Origin: Natronohydrobacter sp. | Lineage (GTDB): Bacteria > Pseudomonadota > Alphaproteobacteria > Rhodobacterales > Rhodobacteraceae | Assembly (NCBI GenBank): GCA_007116445.1 | Contig: SKIM01000036.1 | Span: 1-20,448 of the forward strand | Direction of reading: 5' to 3' | Length of the DNA stretch: 20,448 bases | The notes under the pieces: model-generated | What the model was told of the DNA's origin: nothing | Database searches by the model: none | The model's input: only the letters and a program-made list of their open reading frames with translations | Position numbers and translations under genes: made by a program | Shown here: piece after piece, positions 6,509 to 13,277 of the stretch | How positions within the stretch are numbered: position 1 is the stretch's first letter | Layout: the number at the start of each line of letters is the position of its first letter

Positions 6509-7645
6509 TCAAGACGCTCCCTTGGGAATTGGCGTCGTATGGTCCGTGTAATCCGTCCAATCCTCGATATCAGGATAGAACTGTCGCCGCCATGCGCGCA
6601 CTTTCGGGTTCATATAGCGGCGGAACAACGGCGGGATCATCGCCAATGTGGTCAGAGCAGGATAGCCAAAGGGCAATTGCGGGGCGGCAGTCTCATCATA
6701 GGTCTGCAAGAGCGGGAAACGTCGATCGGGTTTGTAGTGGTGATCGGAATGGCGCTGCAGATTGATCATCAGCCAATTCGACGCTGCATGCGACGCGTTC
6801 CAACTATGATGCGGTTGCACGGGTTCATATTTGCCATCGCCAAGGTAGCGCCGCGTCAGCCCGTAATGTTCGATGTAATTTGTCAGCTCCAGATGCCAGA
6901 AGGCGACACAGGCTTGCATCACGAACAGCAACACCCCCCACCCCCCACCAAGTGCGAGGGCGAGCCCCAACATGCCCCCCTGCAGGGCAGCAAACCGCCA
7001 GAACGGGTTGGAGCGGTGCCACCAGGGCAAGCCCTTGCGCGCCAGCATCGCCGCTTCCGCCCGAAAGGCTGAGGGCGGACAGTCACGCAGCACGCGGCCG
7101 AAATAGGCGATGAAGCTTTCGTTGTAACGTGCGGTGACCGGGTCACGCGGCGTGCCGACATAGCGATGATGAACCAGCAGATGTTCGGACCGGAAATGCG
7201 AATAGAGAACAGAGGCCAACAGCAAATCCGCCAGCCAGCGTTCCAGCGGCGCCTTCTGGTGCAGCAATTCGTGACTGTAGACAATGCCAATCACGCCGGT
7301 CATGACACCAAGTCCAAACACCACCCCGACTTGTTCCCACCACGGCAACTCCCCCGAGGTGAGCAACCAGATGACGCCGAAAATCGTCACAAACTGGATC
7401 GGAAACCAGATCAGCGTGATCAGCCGATACCAGAACAGGTCGGTCACTGGTATCTCGACATCCGGGTTTTCCAAGTTCAAGCCGGTGATGAAATCGATCA
7501 ATGTGAACGCCCACCAGCCATAGGCCACAGACAGCAGGAACCACCATCCCCCCCAAAGCGCCGAGAGCCAGACGAGCGGCACAAAGCCCAACGACACCCA
7601 GAAAGGGATCGCGGAGCTCAGTTTGCGGAATTTCTCTGGGGTCAC
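6509..7645 (-). CDS. alkB: AlkB-type alkane 1-monooxygenase, integral membrane di-iron enzyme
   Basis: A 378-residue membrane protein with about six hydrophobic helices and the complete set of iron-binding histidine boxes: HELLH (125-129), EHLLVHH (154-160), the family signature NYIEHYGL (256-263) and LQRHSDHH (296-303). The enzyme hydroxylates the terminal carbon of medium-chain alkanes in the inner membrane, taking electrons from rubredoxin and rubredoxin reductase. Neither partner gene is in the window. The NYxEHYG motif separates it from fatty-acid desaturases. The second box has Val where many AlkB proteins have Gly before HH. The start is GTG at 7645 with no good ribosome binding site, so the start is tentative. 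It lies downstream of gloA (78-bp gap) and upstream of the DCC gene. Confidence 0.92.
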   Translation of the reverse strand: MTPEKFRKLSSAIPFWVSLGFVPLVWLSALWGGWWFLLSVAYGWWAFTLIDFITGLNLENPDVEIPVTDLFWYRLITLIWFPIQFVTIFGVIWLLTSGELPWWEQVGVVFGLGVMTGVIGIVYSHELLHQKAPLERWLADLLLASVLYSHFRSEHLLVHHRYVGTPRDPVTARYNESFIAYFGRVLRDCPPSAFRAEAAMLARKGLPWWHRSNPFWRFAALQGGMLGLALALGGGWGVLLFVMQACVAFWHLELTNYIEHYGLTRRYLGDGKYEPVQPHHSWNASHAASNWLMINLQRHSDHHYKPDRRFPLLQTYDETAAPQLPFGYPALTTLAMIPPLFRRYMNPKVRAWRRQFYPDIEDWTDYTDHTTPIPKGAS

Positions 7646-7723
7646 GGAGCGTCACTCATGCTGATTTCTGCGCTCAAGATAGCTTAGTTTCAACACGCTG
7701 ACAGCCCCCGTGCGATGCGACAG

Positions 7724-8224
7724 TCAGACGCGATTTTCTCCGACCAGCGCCCCCATCAGCGATGGTTGGACGATCTCGATCCAGTAGCCGTCGGGGTCAC
7801 GGATGAAAGCGATCTGCTTCATTCCGCCTTCGCCCAAACGCTTCTGGAAAGTGACGCCCATGGGCTCGAACCGTGCGCAGGCGGCCTCGATATCAGGCAC
7901 AGCGATGCAGATATGCCCAAAGCCCTTGGGGTCGGAATTTCCCGAATGCATCTGTGTCGTGCTGTCTTCGCTGCCCCAGTTATGAGTCAATTCCAGCAGG
8001 CCCGGCAGCCCAAACACCTGCTCAAGCGTCAGATCCTCAGAACTGCTTTGTCCCTGAGGTTGCAGGAAATAAAGTGAGAAGCTTGCGTCCGGGAAGTCAA
8101 GCTGGGTGACGAGCCGAAAACCCAGCACATCGCAATAGAATTCGAGCGCGCGTTTGGGTTCCTTGATGCGCAGCATCGTATGGGTCAGCACAAACTGATT
8201 TGTCGCCGTGGGATGATTGGTCAT
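7724..8224 (-). CDS. gloA: Lactoylglutathione lyase (glyoxalase I)
   Basis: A 166-residue cytoplasmic enzyme that isomerises the methylglyoxal-glutathione hemithioacetal to S-lactoylglutathione. The metal ligands can be placed as His15 (in LTHTMLRI), Glu78 (LELTHNWG), His104 (GFGHICIAVPD) and Glu150 (GYWIEI). The long form, with segments such as FSLYFL, THNWG and GNSDP, resembles the eukaryotic type more than the short E. coli enzyme, although the first ligand is His as in bacteria rather than Gln as in human. The ATG overlaps the mutY stop (ATGA at 8221-8224), so its translation is probably coupled to mutY. Whether it prefers zinc or nickel cannot be decided from sequence alone. Confidence 0.95.
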   Translation of the reverse strand: MTNHPTATNQFVLTHTMLRIKEPKRALEFYCDVLGFRLVTQLDFPDASFSLYFLQPQGQSSSEDLTLEQVFGLPGLLELTHNWGSEDSTTQMHSGNSDPKGFGHICIAVPDIEAACARFEPMGVTFQKRLGEGGMKQIAFIRDPDGYWIEIVQPSLMGALVGENRV

Positions 8225-9276
8225 AATGCCTCCGTTTGAGCTAGGAATTGCGCTGCAAGCGCATGCGCCTTGCGCATCACTGTCGCCAGGCCACGCGGAT
8301 CAAACTGATCGGCAGCAAGGAAGTGGCCCGGCGCGTCGATCGGCAAGCGTGCAGTGCGCAGTGACAGACGCAGATGAAAATGCGTGAATGTGTGGCGCAC
8401 CTCGCCGGGCACTGTGTGCCATTTGGCGCGACATGGCGGGGTTTCGCACACTGGACCTTCGCGCCATTCCGTTCCCGGCCAACCCAGCATTCCCCCAAGC
8501 AGACCGTGATCCGGCCGCTGTTCGAGCAACCACGCGCCATCGACACGCTGTCCCACATAGGCAATGCCGAAGCGCATGGGCTTGGCCGGTTTGCGTGTCT
8601 TGCGCGGCAACTGGGCCGCCGTCCCCGCCGCCCGCGCTGCGCAGGCGTCCAGCAAGGGACAAATCCCGCAAGCAGGCGCACGCGGTGTGCAGATGGTCGC
8701 GCCAAGATCCATCACCGCCTGCGCATAATCGCCCGGACGCAGGCGCGGCGTCAGGCGCGCAGCATGCGCCGTCAACAGCGGTTTCGCCGCTGGCAAGGGC
8801 GTGTGCTCATCAAACAACCGCGCCATGACCCGCTCGACATTCCCATCGACCACGGTTTCGGGCTGGTCAAAGGCAATCGCGGCAATGGCCGCCGAGGTAT
8901 AGGGCCCGATACCTGGCAGATCCTGAAGCGCTGCGCGATCCTGCGGAAAGCGCCCGCGCGCAGCGATCTCGCGCGCGCATTTCAACAGATTTCGTGCCCG
9001 CGCGTAATACCCCAGCCCGGCCCATTCGGCCATCACATCACGATCATCCGCCGCGGCCAGCGCCTCGACGGTCGGCCATCGCTGCGTAAATCGTTCGAAA
9101 TAGGCCTTGACCGCTGCAACTGTCGTCTGTTGCAGCATGACTTCGGACAGCCAGATGCGATACGGGTCCGGTCGGGCCGAACTGCCCGGCGGCACGCGCC
9201 ATGGCAGAACGCGTGCATGCAGGTCGTACCAGTCCAGCAGCGTTGTCGCGATCGCAGGGGTCGCGTCGTCACGCAT
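8221..9276 (-). CDS. mutY: A/G-specific adenine glycosylase
   Basis: A 351-residue DNA repair enzyme that removes adenine mispaired with 8-oxoguanine. The catalytic Glu45 lies in SEVMLQQTT, the helix-hairpin-helix is LPGIGPYTSAA (120-130), and the catalytic Asp144 is in VDGNVERV. The iron-sulfur loop cysteines are at 196, 203, 206 and 212 with the C-x6-C-x2-C-x5-C spacing. A C-terminal NUDIX-like domain that senses 8-oxoG contains GLLGGMLGWPG and HTFTHFHL. The length is normal. The gene is divergent from the dciA-like gene and its stop overlaps the gloA start. Confidence 0.96.
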   Translation of the reverse strand: MRDDATPAIATTLLDWYDLHARVLPWRVPPGSSARPDPYRIWLSEVMLQQTTVAAVKAYFERFTQRWPTVEALAAADDRDVMAEWAGLGYYARARNLLKCAREIAARGRFPQDRAALQDLPGIGPYTSAAIAAIAFDQPETVVDGNVERVMARLFDEHTPLPAAKPLLTAHAARLTPRLRPGDYAQAVMDLGATICTPRAPACGICPLLDACAARAAGTAAQLPRKTRKPAKPMRFGIAYVGQRVDGAWLLEQRPDHGLLGGMLGWPGTEWREGPVCETPPCRAKWHTVPGEVRHTFTHFHLRLSLRTARLPIDAPGHFLAADQFDPRGLATVMRKAHALAAQFLAQTEAL

Positions 9277-9377
9277 GTGTCATCCGCTCATTCGTCAAAA
9301 TTCACTTGCCCCTCTGGTCAATCTCCGGTCAGAGGGTAAACTGCGCATCGAGAGCTGCAAGGATGAACGCAACCCGG
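9277..9377. promoter_or_regulatory. Divergent mutY / dciA promoter region with inverted repeat
   Basis: About 100 bp separate the two divergent starts. CCCTCTG at 9310-9316 is mirrored exactly by CAGAGGG at 9330-9336 with a 13-nt loop. It could be an operator or a leader hairpin in the dciA message. No confident promoter hexamers were identified. Confidence 0.4.
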
Positions 9378-9923
9378 ATGGCAAAAAAAACCCCGCCCCC
9401 TTCGTTGCCTGCCAGACGCACGCGCGGTTTTGAGGCGGCCTCCAAATTGATGGAGCGCCAGATCCGCGCGGCGGGTGAAGCGCGCGGCTTCGCTGTGTCC
9501 CGGCTTCTGACGCATTGGGCCGAAATCGTCGGAGCGGATGTCGCGGCCCAATGCCGTCCTGTCAAGATCGGGTATGCCAAAGGCGGACTTGGTGGAACAC
9601 TGACCTTGTTGACGACCGGCGCAGCGGGGCCGTTGTTGCAGATGCAACTGCCCGGCCTGCGCGAAAAGGTGAATGCCTGTTACGGATACAATGCCATCGC
9701 GCGGATTGTGCTGACGCAGACTGCGCCCATGGGATTTTCCGAAGGTCAGGCGCAATTCACGCCGCCTCCCCGACGCGCGGCCCCTGCCCCGTCCCCCGAG
9801 ATCCTGCAGGCCGCCAATGCCTGCGCGGCGGGGATCGAGAACACATCCCTGCGTGCAGCGCTTGAAAAACTGGCCTGCAATGTTCTAACCAAGGCGCAGA
9901 AAACCGAAGGACACCAGAAATGA
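9378..9923 (+). CDS. dciA: DciA-like DUF721 protein (probable replicative helicase loader)
   Basis: A DUF721-family protein of about 181 residues. The conserved core is visible as LTHWAEIVG followed by VKIGYAKGGLGGTLTLLT, LLQMQLPGLREKVNACYGYNAI and RIVLTQT. DciA proteins load the DnaB helicase in bacteria lacking DnaC/DnaI; that role is known for some family members and inferred here. The C-terminal third is Ala/Pro-rich and poorly conserved. The start is uncertain: ATG at 9378 gives MAKK, which fits relatives I recall, while ATG at 9363 would add five residues. An A8 run (9383-9390) lies directly after the start codon. The stop overlaps the next ATG (ATGA at 9920-9923), so the gene is coupled to the dsbA-like gene. 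Confidence 0.8.
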   Translation: MAKKTPPPSLPARRTRGFEAASKLMERQIRAAGEARGFAVSRLLTHWAEIVGADVAAQCRPVKIGYAKGGLGGTLTLLTTGAAGPLLQMQLPGLREKVNACYGYNAIARIVLTQTAPMGFSEGQAQFTPPPRRAAPAPSPEILQAANACAAGIENTSLRAALEKLACNVLTKAQKTEGHQK

Positions 9924-10579
9924 AGAAATATCTCCCGGCGATCATTCTCGCCGCTGTCGCAGCAGTCGGGGCCGGATGGTATCTGACGCAAGGCAGCTCA
10001 TCCGGTGCGAGCCAGTCCGTAGCCGCTGCCCAGTCAGTGCCCGCGACTGAAATTCATGCTCTGGACGTGCCGCTGGGCAATCCTGACGCTTCGGTTGTGA
10101 TGGTCGAATTTTCCTCCTTTACCTGTCCGCATTGCGCGACATTTCACGCAAATGTCTTCCCGCAGATCAGAGAGGATTTCATCGATACGGGCGATATCCT
10201 CTATCTGAAGCGCGAGGTGTTTTTCGACAGATTTGGCCTGTGGGCAGCGCTTGTGGCGCGGTGTGGTGGTGCGCCCCGCTATCATGGTATTGTCGATCTG
10301 ATTTACCAGACCCAGAGCACATGGGCCGGTTCCGCAGATCCCTCAGTCGTGGCGAACAATCTGCGGCGTCTGGGTCGTCAGGCCGGACTCGATGAGGCGG
10401 ATGTCGAGGCCTGTCTTGCGGATGAACAGAAAGCTCTTGAGCTGACCGAATTCTGGCGCACCAATGCAGAGACATATGGCATCAACTCGACGCCAAGTTT
10501 CGTGATCAACGGGCAACGCTATTCCAACATGCCTGCGGCCGAACTCACCCGCATCCTGAACGAAAAACTCGGGCGCTGA
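9920..10579 (+). CDS. DsbA-family thiol:disulfide oxidoreductase
   Basis: A 219-residue thioredoxin-fold protein. A hydrophobic N-terminal segment (residues 5-22) is a signal peptide or membrane anchor, placing the enzyme in the periplasm. The active site is Cys69-Pro-His-Cys72 within FSSFTCPHCATFH, the canonical DsbA CPHC, and the cis-proline loop is STPSF (Pro192). Family members introduce disulfides into exported proteins; the C-terminal segment FVINGQRYSN matches DsbA/Com1-like relatives. It overlaps the upstream dciA stop by 4 bp and is followed after 5 bp by the CoA-transferase. It may equally be a DsbG/BdbD-like protein; the exact partner is unknown. Confidence 0.92.
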   Translation: MKKYLPAIILAAVAAVGAGWYLTQGSSSGASQSVAAAQSVPATEIHALDVPLGNPDASVVMVEFSSFTCPHCATFHANVFPQIREDFIDTGDILYLKREVFFDRFGLWAALVARCGGAPRYHGIVDLIYQTQSTWAGSADPSVVANNLRRLGRQAGLDEADVEACLADEQKALELTEFWRTNAETYGINSTPSFVINGQRYSNMPAAELTRILNEKLGR

Positions 10580-10584
10580 TCACA

Positions 10585-11700
10585 GTGGCAGGGCCATTGG
10601 AGGGCATCCGCGTCATCGAATTGGCGCGTATTCTGGCCGGACCATGGGCCGGCCAGACACTCGCTGATATGGGGGCAGAGGTGATCAAGGTCGAGTCCCC
10701 GCAGGGCGATGACACGCGCCGCTGGGGTCCCCCCTTTGTAACCCGTCCCGATGGAACGAGCGACGCCGCCTATTTCCACGCGACCAACCGCAACAAGGCC
10801 TCGGTGACCGCGGATTTCAGCACAGCCGAGGGGCAGAACAAACTGCGCGGTCTGATTGAAACAGCCGATATTCTGATTGAGAATTTCAAGGTCGGGGGGC
10901 TGGCGAAATATGGGCTGGATTACGCTCAGGCTGCGCGCCTCAATCCGCGCCTGATTTACTGCTCGATCACTGGTTTCGGGCAAACCGGACCCTATGCGCA
11001 TCGTGCTGGCTATGATTACATCATCCAGGGCATGTCGGGGCTGATGTCTGTCACAGGGCCTGCGGATGGAGCGCCCCACAAGGTCGGTGTCGCGGTGACA
11101 GATATCGTAACGGGGATCTATGCCAGTTCGGCAATTCTGGCCGCGTTGCATGAACGCGCGCGCACAGGGCTTGGCCAGCATATCGACATGGCGCTGATGG
11201 ATTGCGCCGTGGCCCTGATGGCAAATCAGGCGATGAACTATCTGGCAACCGGCGACGCACCATCACGCCTTGGCAATTTCCATCCCAATCTTGCCCCATA
11301 TCAGACCGTTCCATGTCTTGACGGTCATATCATCATCGCCACTGGCAATGATGCCCAGTATCGCAGGCTCTGTGCTGTTTTGGGGCTGGATGGCCTGGCC
11401 GAACATGCTGAATTCGCCAGCAATGCGGATCGGGTTGCGCGGCAGGCTGAACTTTCTGCAGAGATATCCGCGCGGACGCGCTACTGGAGCTGCGCAGACC
11501 TTCTGCGCGCTTGTGAGGAGCAGGGCGTGCCAGCGGGCCCAATCAATGACATGCAAGCCGTCTTCGCTGATCCGCAGGTGCAGTCGCGTGGTCTGGAGTT
11601 GGATATGGATGGCATCAAGGGCGTCCGCGGCCCCTGCCGCTTCTCCCGCCATCCCGCATCATCATCTCGTCCGGCACCAGTATTGGGTCAGGACGACTGA
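10585..11700 (+). CDS. Class III CoA-transferase (CaiB/BaiF family)
   Basis: A 371-residue family III acyl-CoA transferase that moves CoA between carboxylic acids. The N-terminal signature is LEGIRVIELARILAGPWAGQ, with GADVIKVE-like GAEVIKVESPQGDDTR next and GYDYIIQGMSGLMS in the middle. The catalytic aspartate corresponds to Asp173 in VAVTDIVTG. The substrate pair cannot be inferred; formyl-CoA, succinyl-CoA and carnitine-type transferases share these motifs. The C-terminus ends at PVLGQDD, about 10-30 residues short of many relatives. The start is GTG at 10585, 5 bp after the dsbA-like stop, with a weak ribosome binding site, so translation is probably coupled. A hairpin terminator follows at 11721. 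Confidence 0.92.
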   Translation: MAGPLEGIRVIELARILAGPWAGQTLADMGAEVIKVESPQGDDTRRWGPPFVTRPDGTSDAAYFHATNRNKASVTADFSTAEGQNKLRGLIETADILIENFKVGGLAKYGLDYAQAARLNPRLIYCSITGFGQTGPYAHRAGYDYIIQGMSGLMSVTGPADGAPHKVGVAVTDIVTGIYASSAILAALHERARTGLGQHIDMALMDCAVALMANQAMNYLATGDAPSRLGNFHPNLAPYQTVPCLDGHIIIATGNDAQYRRLCAVLGLDGLAEHAEFASNADRVARQAELSAEISARTRYWSCADLLRACEEQGVPAGPINDMQAVFADPQVQSRGLELDMDGIKGVRGPCRFSRHPASSSRPAPVLGQDD

Positions 11701-11720
11701 TCGCTCTACCATTCAATGCT

Positions 11721-11760
11721 CTGCCCCGCAGGCATAAGGTCATGCGGGGCAGCAGGTTTT
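11721..11760 (+). terminator. Rho-independent terminator after the CoA-transferase
   Basis: CTGCCCCGCA (11721-11730) pairs perfectly with TGCGGGGCAG (11743-11752) across a 12-nt loop. The downstream TTTT run starts 4 nt after the stem. It ends the + strand dciA-dsbA-CoA-transferase unit and also lies 3' of the convergent outer-membrane protein gene. Confidence 0.8.
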
Positions 11761-11780
11761 CATTGTAACCGCGTTGGGGT

Positions 11781-12401
11781 TCAGAACTTGAACCCCAGCC
11801 CAACCGAAGCGCCAGTCGTGCGTGTGCGGTAATCAGCTCCACCAACATTGTTGATCGCTGTGTAATTTACAGACCCGCGCAGCATGATGTCGTCCGTCAA
11901 CATGTGATCGACACCCACAGCAACTGTCGCGCCGGTCGAAATCTCGGAACCGTCATCGCCGCGTGTGCGCAACATGCTTGGGCCTGCCGCAACATAACCG
12001 AGTGTGCGCGCATCCTGTGTCACCGGCATGCCCACGGACAGCAGCAGTGACGCGCCACCGCGAATACGGTCGCCATTGGCAAAGCGCGGCGAACCGAATG
12101 GCGCGGGTGCGATGACGGCTTCGCCGCCGGCCACGAAATTACCGAAACCCCAACGATATCCAGCAAACAAACCTCCTGCTACGGCCGAGCCCGAGTCGGT
12201 TCCGCGAATATCCATATTGCCATAGCCGAGCGCAGCGCCCGCATAGGCGCCCGTCCAGTCGAAACGCGGGGCAGCAACAGGCATCGGCGCCGGGACTGCG
12301 ACCGGGGCTTCGGTCAGATCTGCAGTCTTGGAAAAATCTCCTGCCGATACACCTGTTGCGACACACACGGCAGCACAGGTTGTGGCCAAGAAACGTGTCA
12401 T
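11781..12401 (-). CDS. Outer-membrane beta-barrel protein (Omp25/OmpA-barrel type)
   Basis: A 206-residue exported protein. The signal peptide is MTRFLATTCAAVCVATGVSA with cleavage expected after Ala20. A Pro/Ala-rich linker leads into FDWTGAYAGAALGYG, the start of a small beta-barrel typical of Omp25-like porin-family proteins. Alternating strands continue to a C-terminal GLGFKF, ending in Phe as outer-membrane barrels do. No periplasmic OmpA domain is present. The ATG at 12401 is chosen because AGGAG lies 6 nt upstream; an in-frame extension to 12491 would place non-signal sequence in front. The transcript leader contains two perfect inverted repeats. ChvGI-type regulators often control envelope proteins, but no such link is shown here. 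Confidence 0.85.
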   Translation of the reverse strand: MTRFLATTCAAVCVATGVSAGDFSKTADLTEAPVAVPAPMPVAAPRFDWTGAYAGAALGYGNMDIRGTDSGSAVAGGLFAGYRWGFGNFVAGGEAVIAPAPFGSPRFANGDRIRGGASLLLSVGMPVTQDARTLGYVAAGPSMLRTRGDDGSEISTGATVAVGVDHMLTDDIMLRGSVNYTAINNVGGADYRTRTTGASVGLGFKF

Positions 12402-12424
12402 GTTATTCTCCTGTTTGATTTTTT

Positions 12425-12442
12425 GACCCGCGACCGCGGGTC
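12425..12442 (-). promoter_or_regulatory. Perfect inverted repeat in the leader of the outer-membrane protein gene
   Basis: GACCCGCG and CGCGGGTC flank a 2-nt centre. On the - strand the stem is followed by AAAAAATC and, about 15 nt later, by the AGGAG ribosome binding site of the barrel gene. It is not a terminator for that strand. It could stabilise the 5' end of the message or serve as an operator. Confidence 0.5.
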
Positions 12443-12467
12443 GTACTCCGTTTAACCCGCAAGTCCC

Positions 12468-12480
12468 CCGGAAGTTCCGG
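12468..12480 (-). promoter_or_regulatory. Perfect 13-bp palindrome upstream of the outer-membrane protein gene
   Basis: CCGGAA and TTCCGG flank a single central base. It lies 25 bp upstream of the second inverted repeat at 12425-12442. The pair of sites in one short leader suggests regulation or a structured 5' end, but no regulator can be named. Confidence 0.4.
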
Positions 12481-12582
12481 CTGCGCGTCAACGATCAGTT
12501 AACCAAATCTGAGCCAAGACGCGCCCCCACAAGCTGTCACGATCTGTTGAGGCGGCGGAAATTCACCTACGGGCGAGGACTG

Positions 12583-12852
12583 TTACATCCCCTCGCCAAA
12601 ACGATCCGCGACCAACGAGGTCAGCGCCTCGGCGAGTTCGGCATGCTGCGCCCCGGATGTTCTGACCTGAATGGACGTTCCACGAGAAGCCGCAAGCATC
12701 AGCAGGCCCATGATCGAATCCCCTGGGACACTCATGCCGTCCTTCATGACTTCCGCCCGCGCGTCATGGGCTTCGACGACCTCCACGAATTTGGCAGAGG
12801 CGCGTGCGTGCAGGCCTTTCTCATTGATGATTTCAAGCTCGATTTCCGTCAT
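12583..12852 (-). CDS. ptsH: HPr phosphocarrier protein of the regulatory PTS
   Basis: An 89-residue HPr-family protein that relays phosphoryl groups in the phosphotransferase system. The phosphorylated histidine lies in KGLHARAS and the regulatory serine in GDSIMGLLML. With the ATG at 12852 these fall at His15 and Ser46, exactly the canonical numbering, which decides the start over a TTG two codons earlier at 12858. Retention of Ser46 fits the HprK kinase in the same operon. It is the last gene of the chvI-to-ptsH cluster and starts 27 bp after the EIIA stop. No EIIB/EIIC is nearby, so a regulatory role is more likely than sugar uptake. It could also be called NPr. Confidence 0.93.
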   Translation of the reverse strand: MTEIELEIINEKGLHARASAKFVEVVEAHDARAEVMKDGMSVPGDSIMGLLMLAASRGTSIQVRTSGAQHAELAEALTSLVADRFGEGM

Positions 12853-12879
12853 GTCCAAAACCAGTTCCGCACTGCTTCC

Positions 12880-13269
12880 TCACCGCCCGATCTCAATGGA
12901 ATTGATGTATTTGCGCCCAGCCTCCAGCGCAGCATTCGTTGCAGCACTCAACCCGAGCTTGCGCGACTTGGCGAGTTTGATCAACATGGGCAGGTTCGCC
13001 CCATACAGAATGCAGCGCTCAGGCCCGGTGCAGGCGGGCAAAGACAGATTGGACGGCGACCCCCCGAACATATCCGTGACGACGACAACCCCGTCACCTG
13101 TGTCCACTGCATCCGCAGCGGCCGAAATCTCTGCAGTCTTGGCCTTGCGGTCATGGTCGTATTCTATCGATATCGCCGCGATTCCCGTCTGCTTGCCAAT
13201 CACATGCTCAATAGCCGCAAGATACTCGCGTGCGAGGCCTCCATGCGCGACGATGACGATCCCGATCAC
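12880..13269 (-). CDS. PTS EIIA component, mannose-type (ManX-like)
   Basis: A 129-residue single-domain EIIA of the mannose family. The N-terminal strand IGIVIVAHGGLA carries the phosphorylation site His9. VVVVTDMFGGSPSN is the second family hallmark. It would accept a phosphoryl group from HPr (His15). In alphaproteobacteria this protein lacks partner permease domains in the same locus and is thought to act as a regulator. It starts 8 bp after the rapZ stop, so the genes are co-transcribed. Its targets are unknown from the sequence. Confidence 0.92.
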   Translation of the reverse strand: MIGIVIVAHGGLAREYLAAIEHVIGKQTGIAAISIEYDHDRKAKTAEISAAADAVDTGDGVVVVTDMFGGSPSNLSLPACTGPERCILYGANLPMLIKLAKSRKLGLSAATNAALEAGRKYINSIEIGR

Positions 13270-13277
13270 AAGCTGAC

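Noticed and set aside
7643..7659. Short leader peptide (ATG at 7659, five codons, TGA overlapping the alkB GTG)
   Set aside because: It has no ribosome binding site of its own and is too short to separate from chance.
8374..9339. 321-codon open frame on the + strand opposite mutY
   Set aside because: mutY on the other strand has every catalytic motif and all four iron-sulfur cysteines, so this frame is a shadow.
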